A stretch of DNA of 64,000 bases from Tigriopus japonicus (GCA_010645155.1 CM021313.1:793207-857206), one strand, 5' to 3'. Shown: positions 45,283 to 57,213, counted from the first letter of the stretch. Notes: generated from the sequence alone by a model not told the origin. Numbers and translations: made by a program.

Positions 45283-47646
45283 AATGCCGTGGGAGGACAG
45301 TCCGGATAATAATGACGGGCGAGCTTTAACTTTGGGATGAGGGTTTGTTGCCCTGGGCCAGCCGGGGAGAGCTCGGAGCGCATCACGGATGACGGGTCCA
45401 TGAATCTAAAGTCGGTTGAGGGTCGCGATCGACATCTCCCGTTGCTGTTGTTGCTCCTCCTCCTCTTCTTCTTTTTCCCGTGGCGCCTTCAAGGGCCATC
45501 ATCACCATCGATAAACCATGCTCACGCACGCAAGATCGTTATTGGGGAGGTCGTGATGAAAGCGTTGGCAGGGGGCGATTTTGGGTGAATTTCTTTCTTC
45601 TTTTCGTTCTTTCTTTCTTTCTTCTTCGTCGCTGAATGAAGGAAGGATTTCGCAGAAGGTTCAGCTGAAACAGCATGAGCAGAAGAAGAACGGAACGGAA
45701 CGGAATTGTTGATGTTTATAGGCTGAACTGGCAGGTGGGGAGGCAGGCGGGATCTGAGCCCAAGATTAGAGTTCTACGGAAAGCGAACGTTCAATGAATG
45801 ACGGGAGAGAGTGAATTTCGGGCAAACAGACTTTAAAAGGAGCAAAATGACAGATTTATGCGACTGAAGTAGTTAAGATATCGGCAAACAAGCTCAAAAT
45901 ATGTTTCATCCTTTTCGTTTTTGAGGTCAAAGTTTCTAGGTCTCTACCTATCTGGGCTTAAATTCTATTGGGTCTAATGTTAAGTTAATAAATTTGTTCA
46001 ATCTTGTTTTTTGATGGGTTGCGTTTTTTACTACCATTACAAGGAATATGACTTCCTGTAAAAATAAATCATGAATACAATAATTTAAACAGTTAATATG
46101 TAAACAAAATTTGGTCTACCAACGAGTTTCTATTGGCAGATCAGTACAACGCTTTACTTGAGACTTGTGAGTTGATCAGGAATAGTATTTAAGGCTTTGT
46201 CCAATCCTCCTTTAAATGATGTTAGAGGATCAGCTCCTACAAATTCTCGACGAAGACTAAAGGGCAAAAGATTGGAAAATGAAGGAGCCCGATAAGGATA
46301 AGAGAGGGACTTCATTGTTCAAACTAGTCTCGATTCCTTGGAATTTGGAGGTGTTCTCAGAGTACGAGTAAAACCTCTACAGTCGCTACAGCTCACCACA
46401 TATCCTGGGTTAGGACAAAGCCCATGAATGCTCTTGAAAACATACAGTGTCAAATAACTTTCATACTTCCTCTTAATACTGTACAGTCCTAACTCCTACT
46501 TCTGGAGTCTCTCCCAATACGAGAGCTCTCTCTTTCCTGTAATGTTCCTAGTGAAAAATCTTTGGACCTGCTCAACCTTTTGCAAACCTGCCGATTTAGT
46601 TATCAAAAAATTGTACTTGGACTTTATTTATTAGATGTTTCAAAACCATTAAATGGCAAATTTTGTGGTGTTGAAAACTACTCTTTCAGTCATGGGATTT
46701 ATGAAAATCTTCAGATATATGACATACCGTAGAGAGAATTCAACGCCTTAATGCACACATATGAATTCTTAATGAGTTATGATTAGGGTTGCTGAAATCC
46801 GATAAATAAGCAAATCTAAAAATGTCCAGATATATGTGAAAACGGGTCAAATATGCTCAAAATGAATCTGCAATAAACAAGCCGAAAATGCCCAAAAATA
46901 CCAAATTCTTAGGAAAATAACCTTTCTTTAGTCTTATATCGTCGTTTTAGTCCAAATATCGTGAATTGAATGAGCAGTAATATTTTTCCTGATGATTACA
47001 CACTGGCCAATGTTTCTTTTTTAGAGTTATTTTTGAGACCAGAATCGCTCAAAGGTGTTAACTGTTACCACTGGTGCCTTTAAGCGCTATTTCCTCCCAT
47101 ACAGAACTCTATCGCCGACGTCGTTCCCTGGTTGTGTGTGAGTGTGACTTGAAAGCAGCAAGCAAGAAACGGCTCAAGTGCGCAATGAACATTGTTCATG
47201 TTCTAGATTAAATTGCGCTAAATCCATGATGATAGGCAATAAAAATACAATTTGAAGTCCAAACAGCTTACAATTGTGAAATTAATTTGAACTTGAATAT
47301 AACTCGGCGGGCTTGGGATAGTTTGACTCCGGCTCGTCATCAAAATACGATTTAGGCCCAATTAAGCCAATAAAAATTCGCGTGACAAAATTTTGTTTCT
47401 CAATAACCTTACATTCAATCAAGTGGTTCTCAAGCCGAAAGAAAGCGTTTTGTCAGAAGCCCCAAAAATGCCTTGATCGCGGAGAAAGTAATTCTCATTC
47501 TTTATTTCGCCAGCCTGTCATCCTTCTGTTCAGATCAAAACAAAGACAGCTGATTTTTCCCCCGTGTGTTGGCCGTTCATCATTTCCATTCTCTTGCCGG
47601 GTTCATCCGGTTGGATATCTCTCCTTCCCCACTTCATTCAACATCG
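45283..47646. other. Head-to-head intergenic region, PIK3R / MOV10L1
   Basis: A GC-rich 5' leader of PIK3R with (CTT)n tracts (about 45440-45640), then AT-rich sequence holding a LINE fragment (46154-46592). An acceptor-like CCTTCTGTTCAG at 47522-47533 lies 113 bases upstream of the MOV10L1 start and may end a 5' untranslated intron. No further gene seen. Confidence 0.5.
46154..46592 (-). pseudogene. Non-LTR retrotransposon reverse transcriptase, C-terminal relic
   Basis: One minus-strand frame reads KVEQVQRFFTRNITG, YWERLQK, LGLYSIKRKYE, LTLYVFKSIHGL, PNPGY, then SLRREFVG, DPLTSFKGGLDKAL and a final stop. This is the standard order at the C-terminal end of many LINE reverse transcriptases (YxERL...LxLxSLxxRR...LxxxxKxxHG...F...LD). 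Two in-frame stops and the missing N-terminal two thirds show it is a 5'-truncated, dead copy. Confidence 0.8.
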
Positions 47647-50600
47647 ATGTGGCGTCAGATCCAAGCTTGGTTCTTAGGCTCCACGCCACCTCAATACGAT
47701 GGCGATGATCTGCTTTTGGGGTGGTCCACGGAGCCCGCAAAACTCGAGGTCCCGCTTTCGGATCGAGGACAAAAGGACCTGAATCTAGATCAAGAGAGCA
47801 GTTCTACGGACGACACTGGCCTTCAATGGGAAGATTTGCCCGTGAACTTGGAGCCTTTGAGCGTTCAATGGCAGGAAGGTCGAATCACGCGCGACGATTC
47901 GGATTACTTCTTGATCGACGAGCATCTCTATTGGCCCAAGAGTCTCCGACCGATCATGGTGCACGGACGGAACAAAGGTGTGGATGGTCTGGGCGTGGAT
48001 TGGCGAGTACGAGCTCAAGTGGTGGTCATGCACGAGCATGAGGCCCCCAAAATCCGTCAAGTCTCGGACGCTTGGCCTCCGGGTTTTTCTCAAGGTAAAT
48101 GGCCATCGGAATATTCATCCCGAATCGTTTTCCGGTCAACAAATTCTCCTTGGTCTTTTCAGAAACCGAGGATTGGGCCTTGGGTCCGAGTGAGACGGAG
48201 CGTTTAGTGGAGGACCTCCATGAGAAGCTCGATTTGCTTGAGGTCAGTTCGGGATGGGTTCGTTCTTTGGCCAGTGTGGGTTCCGTTCGAGCCGGTCAAA
48301 TTGTCCTTGAAGTGGGATTGGCTGAAGTGCGATCCATCAGCGTGCCCCTAAAATCGATGGGTTTGCAATACACACCGTGGACCGGTAAGCGAGATCTTTA
48401 CGTTTAGTGTTGACCACTCGAGTTTGACTTCAACGACCTTGGTTATTGAACAGGTGACCTGTTGTCGGTGGATCTGGATCTCACCCGTATTGATTCGAAG
48501 AACGACGATTCGCTCATTCAAGGTGCCCGCCCCTTGCGAATCTTAACCGGCTCGGGTTCGATTCAGAGTTATTGGACGAGTGACGATCGAGGTGAGAGAC
48601 CCGTTATATAGTGCTTAGCCAATTAGTAACTCACACGCTAAAGAAATCTACCTGCCGTTTTAGGTCTCCTTTCGGGCGATGTGTTTTTTAATCAAAGTTC
48701 CTGCCCATTATCGTATCGACCTCGACGAGGCGACGAAGTCCGGTTTCAGGCTGTCGAATGCCAACCCTGTCCCGACAATAAGTATTCCAATTGGCGAGCG
48801 CACCAGATTGTGCCTCAAAAAATGGGGGAGAGTGGGCGTGCCAAAAGACTGATCGTAGAAAATCTGGCTCACCCGAGTCAACGCAAACTTCGGCAAGAAA
48901 TACTCCGATCTCGGAACGGAATTTTCACGCCTGATCAATTGGATTTGGGCACGTTAGATTCCGGATGTGTTGCAAATGTGGAAATTCCGGTCGAGAACCG
49001 AGGAGACGTCAATCAGATACTTGTGCGAGTTGAAGCGGGTCCGAATGTGACTCTGAGTGCTTTAGATCGATCATGCCTTCCCATTGTGGTGCCAGAAAAT
49101 GGATCACTGACTTTGAAATTGGAGTGTCACGGGCACGTTCTCGGACGACAAGAGCAATTGGTTTTGTTGCATTTCGACGGAAACTTTAGTGTGGGCACGG
49201 AGCTCAAATTTTGTGTGGGACATAGCAAGATTAGTGAAATCATGCGCGATGCCAATATCGGATCTAACGGAGGACGATTGCGTCATCAACAACCGAGCTC
49301 TAATGGTGAAGGTGTCGGCCTTTGGCAAAATCAGAGTGGTTACATTCCCGGACGAAAGTCTGTTTACAAACCCAAACAAACGTATAACAAAAACTACTTA
49401 CCTCAATACGAGATCCCGGCTCATTTCTGGCACGATGTTTTGGAAGCAAGAAACCGATCCAAGGTGCTCCAGTCTCAATATCCTATCCTGAATGACCCAC
49501 TGTGCCTGGAGAATTACAAATCCAAATTCTCGACCCTCATTCATTTGGAGGAGATTGCCCTTTGGCAACAAATTCGTCGATATGATATTCAGGATGCAGT
49601 GCTTTTTCACGCTGGACCCTATTTGTCCTTAGAAGTTCCGGGTTTGGCGGAGAAACGTCCAAGTCTCATGATTGGGGATAGTGCTGTACTAAGACCCGTC
49701 CAAAGAGCCCCTGGCAATGCGATTTTATATGAAGGGTGCATTCAAGAAGTGCGGTCCAAGAACGTACTACTACTTTTCACCGAACATTTTCATTCTACTT
49801 ATGGCGGAGAAACGTATGAAGTATCGTTTCAGTTCAATCGCTCAGGGTTCCGGAGAATGCACCAGGCCGTAGAATTGGCTCGAGAAACATTAGGTGCCAA
49901 CATTTTATTTCCCGAAAAGGTAAGTGCATACGTCTAAAGATTGATATACTTAATTTTGCAATCTATCAAATGCTTTTTTGAATTGATTTCTAGGTGTGCC
50001 TTCTTCCCCCGCAAGTGGCTGATCAATCTTTAAGTGAGAATGCACTGAAAGCCAAGCGAACCCTCCGGCAAAAAGTGTATCCCTCAAGTGCTTCTCCCAT
50101 AGGATCCAATACATCACTGCATTCATCACAATCAACTTCCGATCATTGTGAAACATCTTTATCACTAACACCATCATTGCCGGAGAAAAAACAAAAGAAA
50201 CGAAAACGATCATCGGTAGCCGAGAGACTTTTCGGCCAAACGATTTCCACCTCGATTCCCGAAGTTAACGACGATAACCCAGATTTTCTCGTCCCAGTCA
50301 TCAAGAATAGTCTGGAGTACGATTTTCAAGCGTACTCAGTCGGAAGTGCCAAACCGCTCACTTATCACTTTGCCATCCGACCCCCGCCCATACCACAACC
50401 CGGATACCACCCACCTTACTCATCTCGAATGAGGCGTGGTCCCTCCAAAAGAGGGAAAAGCCCGTGGGTGAATGCGAACCTAAATCAGGAGCAACGGAAA
50501 GCAGTTCGTCGTATTCTCTTTGGGGAGGCCAGACCTTTGCCTTACATTATCTACGGACCGCCCGGAACGGGCAAAACTGTCACTTTAGTCGAAGCCATTC

Positions 50601-51887
50601 TCCAGATCTTCCTGAAACGTCCCGACTCTCGAATTCTCGTGGCGACACCTTCCAACTCCTCGGCTGATTTAGTCACAGAGCGCTTGTGGCTCTCAAAAGT
50701 CCTTCAAGTTGGGGATTTGGCACGTTTGAACGCATTTCAACGCAACGAGGACTCCATACCCGACGGGATTAGGGCTCTTTGTTTCAAAAGTCAGGATGCC
50801 ACGGTTCTATCGCGAGTGATTCGACATCGGATCGTGATCTCTACTTGTAGTTCAGCCGGAGGTTTGTACAAGTTGGGCATCAAAGGCGGTCATTTTTCTC
50901 ATTGTTTCATCGACGAAGCGGGACACTTGACCGAACCCGAAACCATGATCGCCTTCGGATTAGTCTCACAGAGTCAAACAGCCCAGTTGGTGTTGGCGGG
51001 TGATCCCAAGCAATTGGGTCCAGTTCTTCAATCCAAACTAGCCAAGATATTCGGTCTCGAACAATCGTTTTTGGAAAGAATTAGTACTACTCTCATCTAC
51101 GCCAGAGACGCGGAAAAATTCAAAGATCACGGAGGCTACGATCCCGTGTTAGTGACCAAACTAGTCAGAAACTATCGATCTCATGAGGCAATTATACATA
51201 TACCGTCCAAGTTGTTTTACGAATCCGAATTGTCCGCTCAAGGTGAACAGGGCGTGAGGAACCGATTTGTTGGCAAGCCATTTCTGCCCAATCCAGACAT
51301 CCCAATCCTCTTTCATGGGATCAAAGGGTTCAATTGCCAGGAGGGCGATTGTCCGAGTTGGTTCAATCCCGTGGAAGCCTTTCAAACGTCAAAGTTCGTT
51401 CGCATGGTGTATGGAGAAGGCCAAGTGAGTCCGAAGGAACTTGGCGTGATCGCACCGTATCGCAAACAAGTGGAAAAAGTGCGACAATTACTAATCAGTC
51501 TTGACTTGGAATTGCCAAAGGTGAGAATAATTTCCAAAGAATTGTTACGTTTCCGTTTTCTAAAATATTTCTCGGTAATTCTAGATTGGCAGCGTAGAAG
51601 AGTTTCAAGGTCAGGAGATGCCCGTCATCATTATATCCACCGTGCGATCCGCCGATATGAGTGATGCAAGCACCGGCGTGGAGTTTGATGTGCTCCAGGG
51701 ATTGGGATTCCTACAATCAGAAAAAAGGTTCAACGTGGCCATGACCCGAGCTCAAAGTCTGCTGATCATTGTGGGCGATCCACATTTGTTAGCCTTGGAC
51801 GAAACTTGGTTCGAATTTCTCCAGTATTGTTGTGCCAAACGCGTCTACCAAGGCTGTGATCTTCCGTTAAGTCTCTGTGATATATGA
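47647..51887 (+). CDS. Mov10l1: RNA helicase MOV10L1/Armitage
   Basis: An SF1 5'-to-3' helicase of the piRNA pathway that feeds precursors to the Zucchini/PLD6 processing step on mitochondria. Exons 47647-48094, 48163-48384, 48454-48591, 48664-49919, 49994-51520, 51585-51887 (1,297 residues, phases agree). The N-terminal half resembles MOV10L1, including LDLGTLDSGCVANVEIPVEN, YKSKFSTLIHLEEIALW and LEVPGLAEKRPSL. The helicase core has LNQEQRKAVRRIL, Walker [10 protein letters not shown] (about 875), APSNS-like ATPSNSSADL, Walker B FIDEAGH, AGDPKQLGPV, LVRNYRSHEAI, PYRKQVEK, SVEEFQGQE and FNVAMTRAQ. It ends GCDLPLSLCDI as in the mammalian protein (GCDLP). A basic, Ser-rich insertion (KKQKKRKRSSVAERLFG) precedes the core. 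Paralogous MOV10 is the alternative, but the N-terminal matches favour MOV10L1. Confidence 0.94.
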
Positions 51888-51992
51888 AATGCCACCGTAA
51901 TCTCACTCAAAATGATGAACTTGTCTAGCCGAAGAAAATACATAATCAATTAGAAACCCTCAATAGGCCATCATTATTAGTTCATATCCATA

Positions 51993-52831
51993 TCAATCAA
52001 AAACACTACGCTGCAAACGATTGTCCAATATGATTGGCGAGCTCGGGAAATGTCGGTGTGAGGGCAATCGTGGCCGACTAGCATCGGGGAAATCCAATTG
52101 CGGAACAATCATGCGGGACGTGACCAATCGCCGAAGATCCACATTAAAGCCCGTCAAGCGGTTGATCACAATGGGATTACACGCGTGAACCAGAATGTTG
52201 ATAACCAGGAACACGATCACACAAGGCATACAAGTCTGGACCAGGATGTGTTCCAGATCTCGAGCACAGGGATCGAAAGGTGAGGCCTGTGGAGACGGAG
52301 CCGCTCCGGCTTGAACATATTGCAACAAGATCGTATAAGAGTGGACGGCAAAATCGAAGATACTGATCACCACCAAATTGGTCAAGGCTAGAATGCCTTC
52401 GACGACATTAAAGGCCAGGTGAAATTTGACCATCCGTCTGACGAATCTAAATGGATAGGAACGGTAAATATTTTTCGACGACATGGAAGTTTTGGATAAA
52501 GAAGGACGGCCTACCCGCAAGAAGCGTTAATGATGAGGCTAAATGTGGAGTAAAGGGCCAGAGAGAGGCCATAGAGACAGACCAATGTACTGGAGGCGAT
52601 TGAGCGGGAGTAAGCGCGACATCGGCGGGAAGTTAGTAAATCCAGAGTTGAGGTGGTATTGTAGCTGACCGTGCAATTCTCCGCAGGTAAAAGGAGACAC
52701 TCCTCGCTGATTTGCGTGATCCCGGACGATACGCTGATAAACACAATGGCCGAGAACAAGAAGAAGATGTGGGAAAAGCATTGGAATCGCCAAAACACAT
52801 TTTCTGAGACGGTGAAACTGCCAAAAGCCAT
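51993..52831 (-). CDS. Four-span membrane protein of unknown family
   Basis: Two exons, 52831-52515 and 52446-51993, joined across a 68-base intron in matching phase (256 residues). I do not recognise the family. Predicted topology: a short N-terminus, TM1 about 16-37, an outer loop with sequons NCT and NTT and several Cys, TM2 about 77-103, TM3 about 116-140, a second loop with Cys, TM4 about 174-194, then a basic Arg/Pro-rich C-terminal tail of about 60 residues. The shape is tetraspan/MARVEL-like, but the CCG motif of tetraspanins is absent. It ends 105 bases from the MOV10L1 stop on the other strand. The real exon junction and hydrophobic pattern argue for a true gene; function is unknown. 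Confidence 0.7.
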
Positions 52832-53427
52832 CTTGAAGGAGTTTCGGAGGAAAAGACAAGAGGAGTGTTGGGAAGGGAATAACTAGTTCTGAGTCGGTCA
52901 GCTTCAGTTTGAAGAATTCATCAATTGGTACCGTCATAGATATCCAAGGTACCGGTTAATTCGTTCCTACTCTTTGCAACCGCGTTTGCATGGAGCATCC
53001 TTTCAATAGATGACTTTTTCCGTTGAAGAGAAGTTTGGATATTTATTTAAGGGGACCGGCTTTGCAAGAAATGCATGTCTAGTTGGACAAGCTTGACCCA
53101 TTTTAATGCCCTAAAAACTGGTCACAATGTCCATCCATTTTGATTTCAGACCTGTAATTGGTGCTGATCAGGTCATTATCGTTTTTGGTAGTTATCGGAA
53201 CGCGAAGAAAAATCTGGCATCAATTGAGAAAAATATCCCTTTTGAACCCGCACATGACAAAAACCATGAAATATAACCTTGATGCTAAGACAAGAAACTT
53301 CTCACTTTTTATATCAAGCTCTCGAAAGTAAAGAGTCATTTCCATGGTTATTCAGGGATGAACATGCAAAAGATCGGTTTTTAGAATGTATGGATCTAAT
53401 TCAAATTTCAAGGAAGAAAGACAGTAT
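52832..53427. other. Intergenic between the four-span protein and GNL3
   Basis: Covers the upstream region of the four-span gene and the 3' end of GNL3. AT-rich; no feature recognised. A small plus-strand frame at 53279-53590 mostly overlaps GNL3 antisense. Confidence 0.4.
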
Positions 53428-55137
53428 TCAAAGAGTGGAGAAAGCCGAATCAAGCCCCTTGGACAATTCCATGGAGACACGATCCCGTCGTTTTCGATCT
53501 TTCTTCTCCTTCTTCTCGCGCAACTTTTGCAATTTCTTCAAGTTTTGCGGCTCCTCCACACTCTTGGGCACCTTCTTCTTGGGCAACTGAGCCAGGATCT
53601 TGTCTTTCTTGGTCTGAGCCACACTGGGCGACTTGTTAATCGAGACCCTGGACAACGGCTCCCGCGAGGCCCCTTCTTCGTCATCAGCGGTGTTAGTTTC
53701 GTATGGAGTAGCCAGATCCACATTCATGGCTTCCGAAGCCAAGACATCGGGTAGAGCCTCCATGTCAGCTTGTTCCACACTGCCCAGTTGATCGAGGCTG
53801 AACTCAGCGGCAAATCCGTCCACCACTTCGGCCCCCAAATGAACGTCCGTGGGCAACTCCGGCGGATGGGTGAAGTATTTGATTTTGCCATTGTGCCAAT
53901 CTTGAAGCACCATTCGGGCGGCCATCACGGCATCAGGAATACCCCCCTTCTTGAGTTTGCCTAATGACATGGCTACCATGTTGAGGAACGTTTGCGCATC
54001 TTGATAATCGCCCACATTGTAGGTCAATTGCATGTAGCGTTTCTCACAGCGTTGCAAGATGGCCGTGACCGGTGTGACGGGATCAGCCAGTTCCTCAACC
54101 TTGATGGCGTTTCGGAGGGCGTTCTGAACGGCGCTGTCTTGACCTTTGGCGGCCAGGATCATGCCCGGACTGTCCAAGAGCTTGACCTTGCTATCAATTT
54201 GAATTTCTTGCACGACCTTCGTCACCCCGGGCGTGTTACCCACGTGACACGCCCGACTGCGCTTGAGACTGTTGATGAGGGAGCTCTTCCCCACGTTGGG
54301 ATAGCCAATCACGCCCACGCGAATGGCGGTCTTGACGTCTTTGTTGCGGCAGTAGTTGGCCAACAAGGCCATGAGCGTGTCGCTGCCCACGCTCTTGGAC
54401 GTCTGCAACTGATCGGTCGTGCTGGGCTTGATCTTGAGTTTGGATTGACCCAGATTGTGGCCCTGGTTTTGGGTGGAGGACTTGAAGGCGATGGTGGGAT
54501 ATTCACGACGGAGATATCGAATCCAAGCCTCGAGATTGTCCTTGGGCACCAAATCGGCCTTGTTCAAAACCAGCACCAATCGTTTGCGGGTGCCCTGATC
54601 CCGGATCTTTTGCTCAGCCGAGGCATTCCGCGTGCCCAAGGGATCGCGGGCGTCTAACACTTGCAGGATGACATCGGCGGCATCGACCACTTTGGCGAAT
54701 TCCTTGTAGAAGGCCTTAGCCGATCGCTCACCCATGCCTTCGTTTGCCGATTCTTTCGCGTCGTCGTCGTCGTCCATGTCTCGGTCTTCATGTTGTCCGG
54801 TCTTGAGTTGGGCTCGTTGGACCAAATCGGTGAGATTGTCGGCGCCGAGGGTTCCGCCTTGGCCTTCGAGTCGTCGTTGACGAATAGTTTGTCGTCTTTG
54901 GTCCTTCTCTTCTTGTTTGCGACGTCGCGCTTCGGCCACGTCTTGCAGAATGGCCTCTTTGAAAGGACAGTCGTTGGGGATGCCCGGGTCCTTTTTGGCC
55001 TTATTCTTAAATGATCCGGGTCGAAGACGCCTCTCTTTCTTGAGTTTCCGGTTGTGTTCGCGCACTTTTTTCTCGGCCTTGGCTCGGATGGCGGTCGGAA
55101 TGCGCTTGCTTCGTTTTTTGATGAATTGCTTGACCAT
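53428..55137 (-). CDS. Gnl3: Nucleostemin-family nucleolar GTPase (GNL3/Ns1)
   Basis: A circularly permuted GTPase required for release and assembly of 60S ribosomal subunits in the nucleolus. Single exon, 569 residues. A basic N-terminal nucleolar-targeting region (1-50, KKRSKR...KKVREHNRKLKKERRLRP) leads into DPGIPNDCPFKEAIL and a coiled coil. The permuted G motifs follow in the order G5 (LDARDPLGTRN), G4 (NKADLVPK, about 190), G1 (GYPNVGKSS, about 279), G2 (NTPGVTK) and G3 (DSPGM). The segment ANYCRNKDVKTAIRVGVIG matches the fly Ns1 protein closely. The C-terminus is acidic then Lys-rich. GNL3L is the paralogue; in arthropods a single Ns1 usually covers both. Confidence 0.93.
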   Translation of the reverse strand: MVKQFIKKRSKRIPTAIRAKAEKKVREHNRKLKKERRLRPGSFKNKAKKDPGIPNDCPFKEAILQDVAEARRRKQEEKDQRRQTIRQRRLEGQGGTLGADNLTDLVQRAQLKTGQHEDRDMDDDDDAKESANEGMGERSAKAFYKEFAKVVDAADVILQVLDARDPLGTRNASAEQKIRDQGTRKRLVLVLNKADLVPKDNLEAWIRYLRREYPTIAFKSSTQNQGHNLGQSKLKIKPSTTDQLQTSKSVGSDTLMALLANYCRNKDVKTAIRVGVIGYPNVGKSSLINSLKRSRACHVGNTPGVTKVVQEIQIDSKVKLLDSPGMILAAKGQDSAVQNALRNAIKVEELADPVTPVTAILQRCEKRYMQLTYNVGDYQDAQTFLNMVAMSLGKLKKGGIPDAVMAARMVLQDWHNGKIKYFTHPPELPTDVHLGAEVVDGFAAEFSLDQLGSVEQADMEALPDVLASEAMNVDLATPYETNTADDEEGASREPLSRVSINKSPSVAQTKKDKILAQLPKKKVPKSVEEPQNLKKLQKLREKKEKKDRKRRDRVSMELSKGLDSAFSTL

Positions 55138-56211
55138 TTTGACGGTGGGCGGGGTCCAATGTCAAACACGGGGAATCACACGTGCACCACGTTTTCCACG
55201 GACCAATGTTGATTTGTTGATGTAGATTGAGGAAGACTGCAGGATCTGAGGGTGACTGAATTTGCCAAAGAGTCTCTACTTTAGATTCAATAAAAAAAGT
55301 GGAGGGACATTGAAACGGCATGGGCTTGGTCAGCGAATGGTTGAATATTTGAGTCAGTTAAATTTTATCATATCAATAAACGGCATCAGCGACAAAACGA
55401 GAAGCGAACTTTCGATTGCCTATTTATTTCAAGCCTAAGGTTGCGTTACTTTAAGGAAAGTGGCCTGCAAGAAGTGACCACGCGTTAAAGTAGGGGTAGA
55501 CTGAATCGTTGCACATTTGAACGCAAGAATGAATTTGGCAATCATATTTTATATCTCTAATATGTACATACTGTAGATGATAGTGAAATCACGCTTAAAA
55601 CGTGTGCCATTCCTCGGTTTTTCCCTCTTTTCTTTATTTTCCCATCAGATGAGCTTCTTTCTCCAACACGACCAGCCACTTAGGCGGCCGCCCGCCTTGA
55701 CTGCACGCATGCATGTATGCACGTGTCGCTGCCCGCCTACGTCGACCAAAGCGCGACGTGTCCCTCAAACCGAAGTCTCACCTCGGGTAAATTACCTTTT
55801 CTTCTTTCAGTCTTTCTCTCGTGTTTCCGTCTCTTTGGCCACTTGAGCCGGTTTCTCGGTCATCCCAATCCACGGTTGGTTCACGTTTAAAATTGGCGTG
55901 AGCAATACCGCCTGAGGATTTCATCAGCCCAAGTAAGTGGCGGGTTTGATTCCCCCCTACCCGCTGGTGCACGCACACTCACACACTCTGCGAGCTCTCA
56001 GTGACTGACTGACTGACTGATTGACAGGCAGCAGCCTCAGAGTCGGAGGGCTCATAAAAGTCCGTTTCAAGACCCAACCGCTCAGTCAAAGGGTTAAATT
56101 TGTCCCGTGTCAATCCCGATCCAGTGTCACCCGTCGGACATTAGGTAATCCTCAAGCCCGGTGGGGCCTTTTCTCTCTCTAGATTTCGGTCGGTCTGTCT
56201 CTCGGTCTTTC
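55138..56211. other. Head-to-head region, GNL3 / eEF1G-like gene
   Basis: About 1.07 kb shared upstream region. Pyrimidine-rich tracts and a (TGAC)n microsatellite at about 56002-56025 precede the plus-strand gene. Possible bidirectional promoter; no TATA box was identified with confidence. Confidence 0.4.
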
Positions 56212-56964
56212 ATGATGGCTTCGGCGAGTCTCTTTACCTACCCGAACAATCTACGGGCGCTCAAGATTCAACTAGCTCGAGCTTATTCGCCGCAAGCTCC
56301 CGACCTCCAACTCGCTCCGGATTTCATCTGGGGCGTTACGGATCGAGAGCCGGAATTTCTGGCCCGATTTCCATCGGGTCGGGTGCCGGCCTTGCTCATC
56401 GTCCCCTCGACGACCGCCTCAACGGGTTCGTCGCGAGTCGAGCGCACGTTAGACGAGAGCAATGCCATCGCCTACTATTTTGCCTCGGAGGAGTTGCGGG
56501 GTGGGGCCGATCCCTCGGATCGGGCTGAAGTCTTGGGTTGGATGTTTCGAAGCGAGTCGGAGGTGTGGCCCGGGGTAGCTCAGGCGGTCTATGACCATTT
56601 GGGTCTAATGAACGGCCCCGGGATGAGCCCCGAAGTGCGGCGAACCGGATTAGATCGGTTGAGTCGAGAATTGACGCTGTTGGACCGACACCTCCGGTCT
56701 CGTACTTTTTGCGTGGGCCAAGGACTCACCCTGGCCGATTTTAGCGCGTTCGCGTGTCTGCATCTGCTCTTCAGTCACCCGCCGCCCGAGGTCGATTTGA
56801 AAGCCGAGCGTTGGCCTCACCTCCATCGGTGGTATGACACGGTCTACCATCAACCTCGAGTCAAGACCGTGTTAGCCGACTTCGATCTCACCTTAGGCTC
56901 GACGAAGTCGGTGGATACGGACCGCCGAGAGAGCCCTCGGGCTCTGCCGGTCACCGGTAGGTGA
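56212..56964 (+). CDS. eEF1-gamma-like GST-domain protein, short and intronless
   Basis: It resembles the N-terminal glutathione-transferase domain of translation elongation factor 1-gamma: SLFTYPNNLRALKIQLA, PEFLARFPSGRVPALL, ESNAIAYYFASEELRGG, LLDRHLRSRTFCVGQGLTLADF and RWYDTVYHQPR. The whole frame is 250 residues, intronless, and stops after a 25-residue basic tail, so the linker and C-terminal eEF1G domain (the remaining 200 or so residues of the normal 430) are absent. Start: two adjacent ATGs at 56212 and 56215; an in-frame non-ATG extension to 56161 is unlikely. It may be a stand-alone GST-like protein, an eEF1G retrocopy still under selection, or the first exon of a longer gene whose GTAGGT donor at the 3' end is used. 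GC-rich codon use matches a maintained gene. Confidence 0.75.
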   Translation: MMASASLFTYPNNLRALKIQLARAYSPQAPDLQLAPDFIWGVTDREPEFLARFPSGRVPALLIVPSTTASTGSSRVERTLDESNAIAYYFASEELRGGADPSDRAEVLGWMFRSESEVWPGVAQAVYDHLGLMNGPGMSPEVRRTGLDRLSRELTLLDRHLRSRTFCVGQGLTLADFSAFACLHLLFSHPPPEVDLKAERWPHLHRWYDTVYHQPRVKTVLADFDLTLGSTKSVDTDRRESPRALPVTGR

Positions 56965-57213
56965 TGGATGTGTAGTTTGAAGTTACGTTCATCCCGCTCG
57001 CTTGTTCCAATGAAGAATCACCTTGAGTTACTGGACCCTCGAGATTTTTGAAAGCGTTTCCCTTGAGTTGACCTACGTGACGGCGGATTGCGCGATATTA
57101 TGTTCGTGATGCATGCTCCCATTAGCTTGGATTTACTTTGATTTTCTTCCATGGTTTTTTATCGCGTCATCACGAGATTAATATTTAAATCTCCACAAAT
57201 AGAAACCGCTAGC

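Noticed and set aside
53992..54657. 221-residue plus-strand open frame
   Set aside because: Antisense to the GNL3 GTPase domain.
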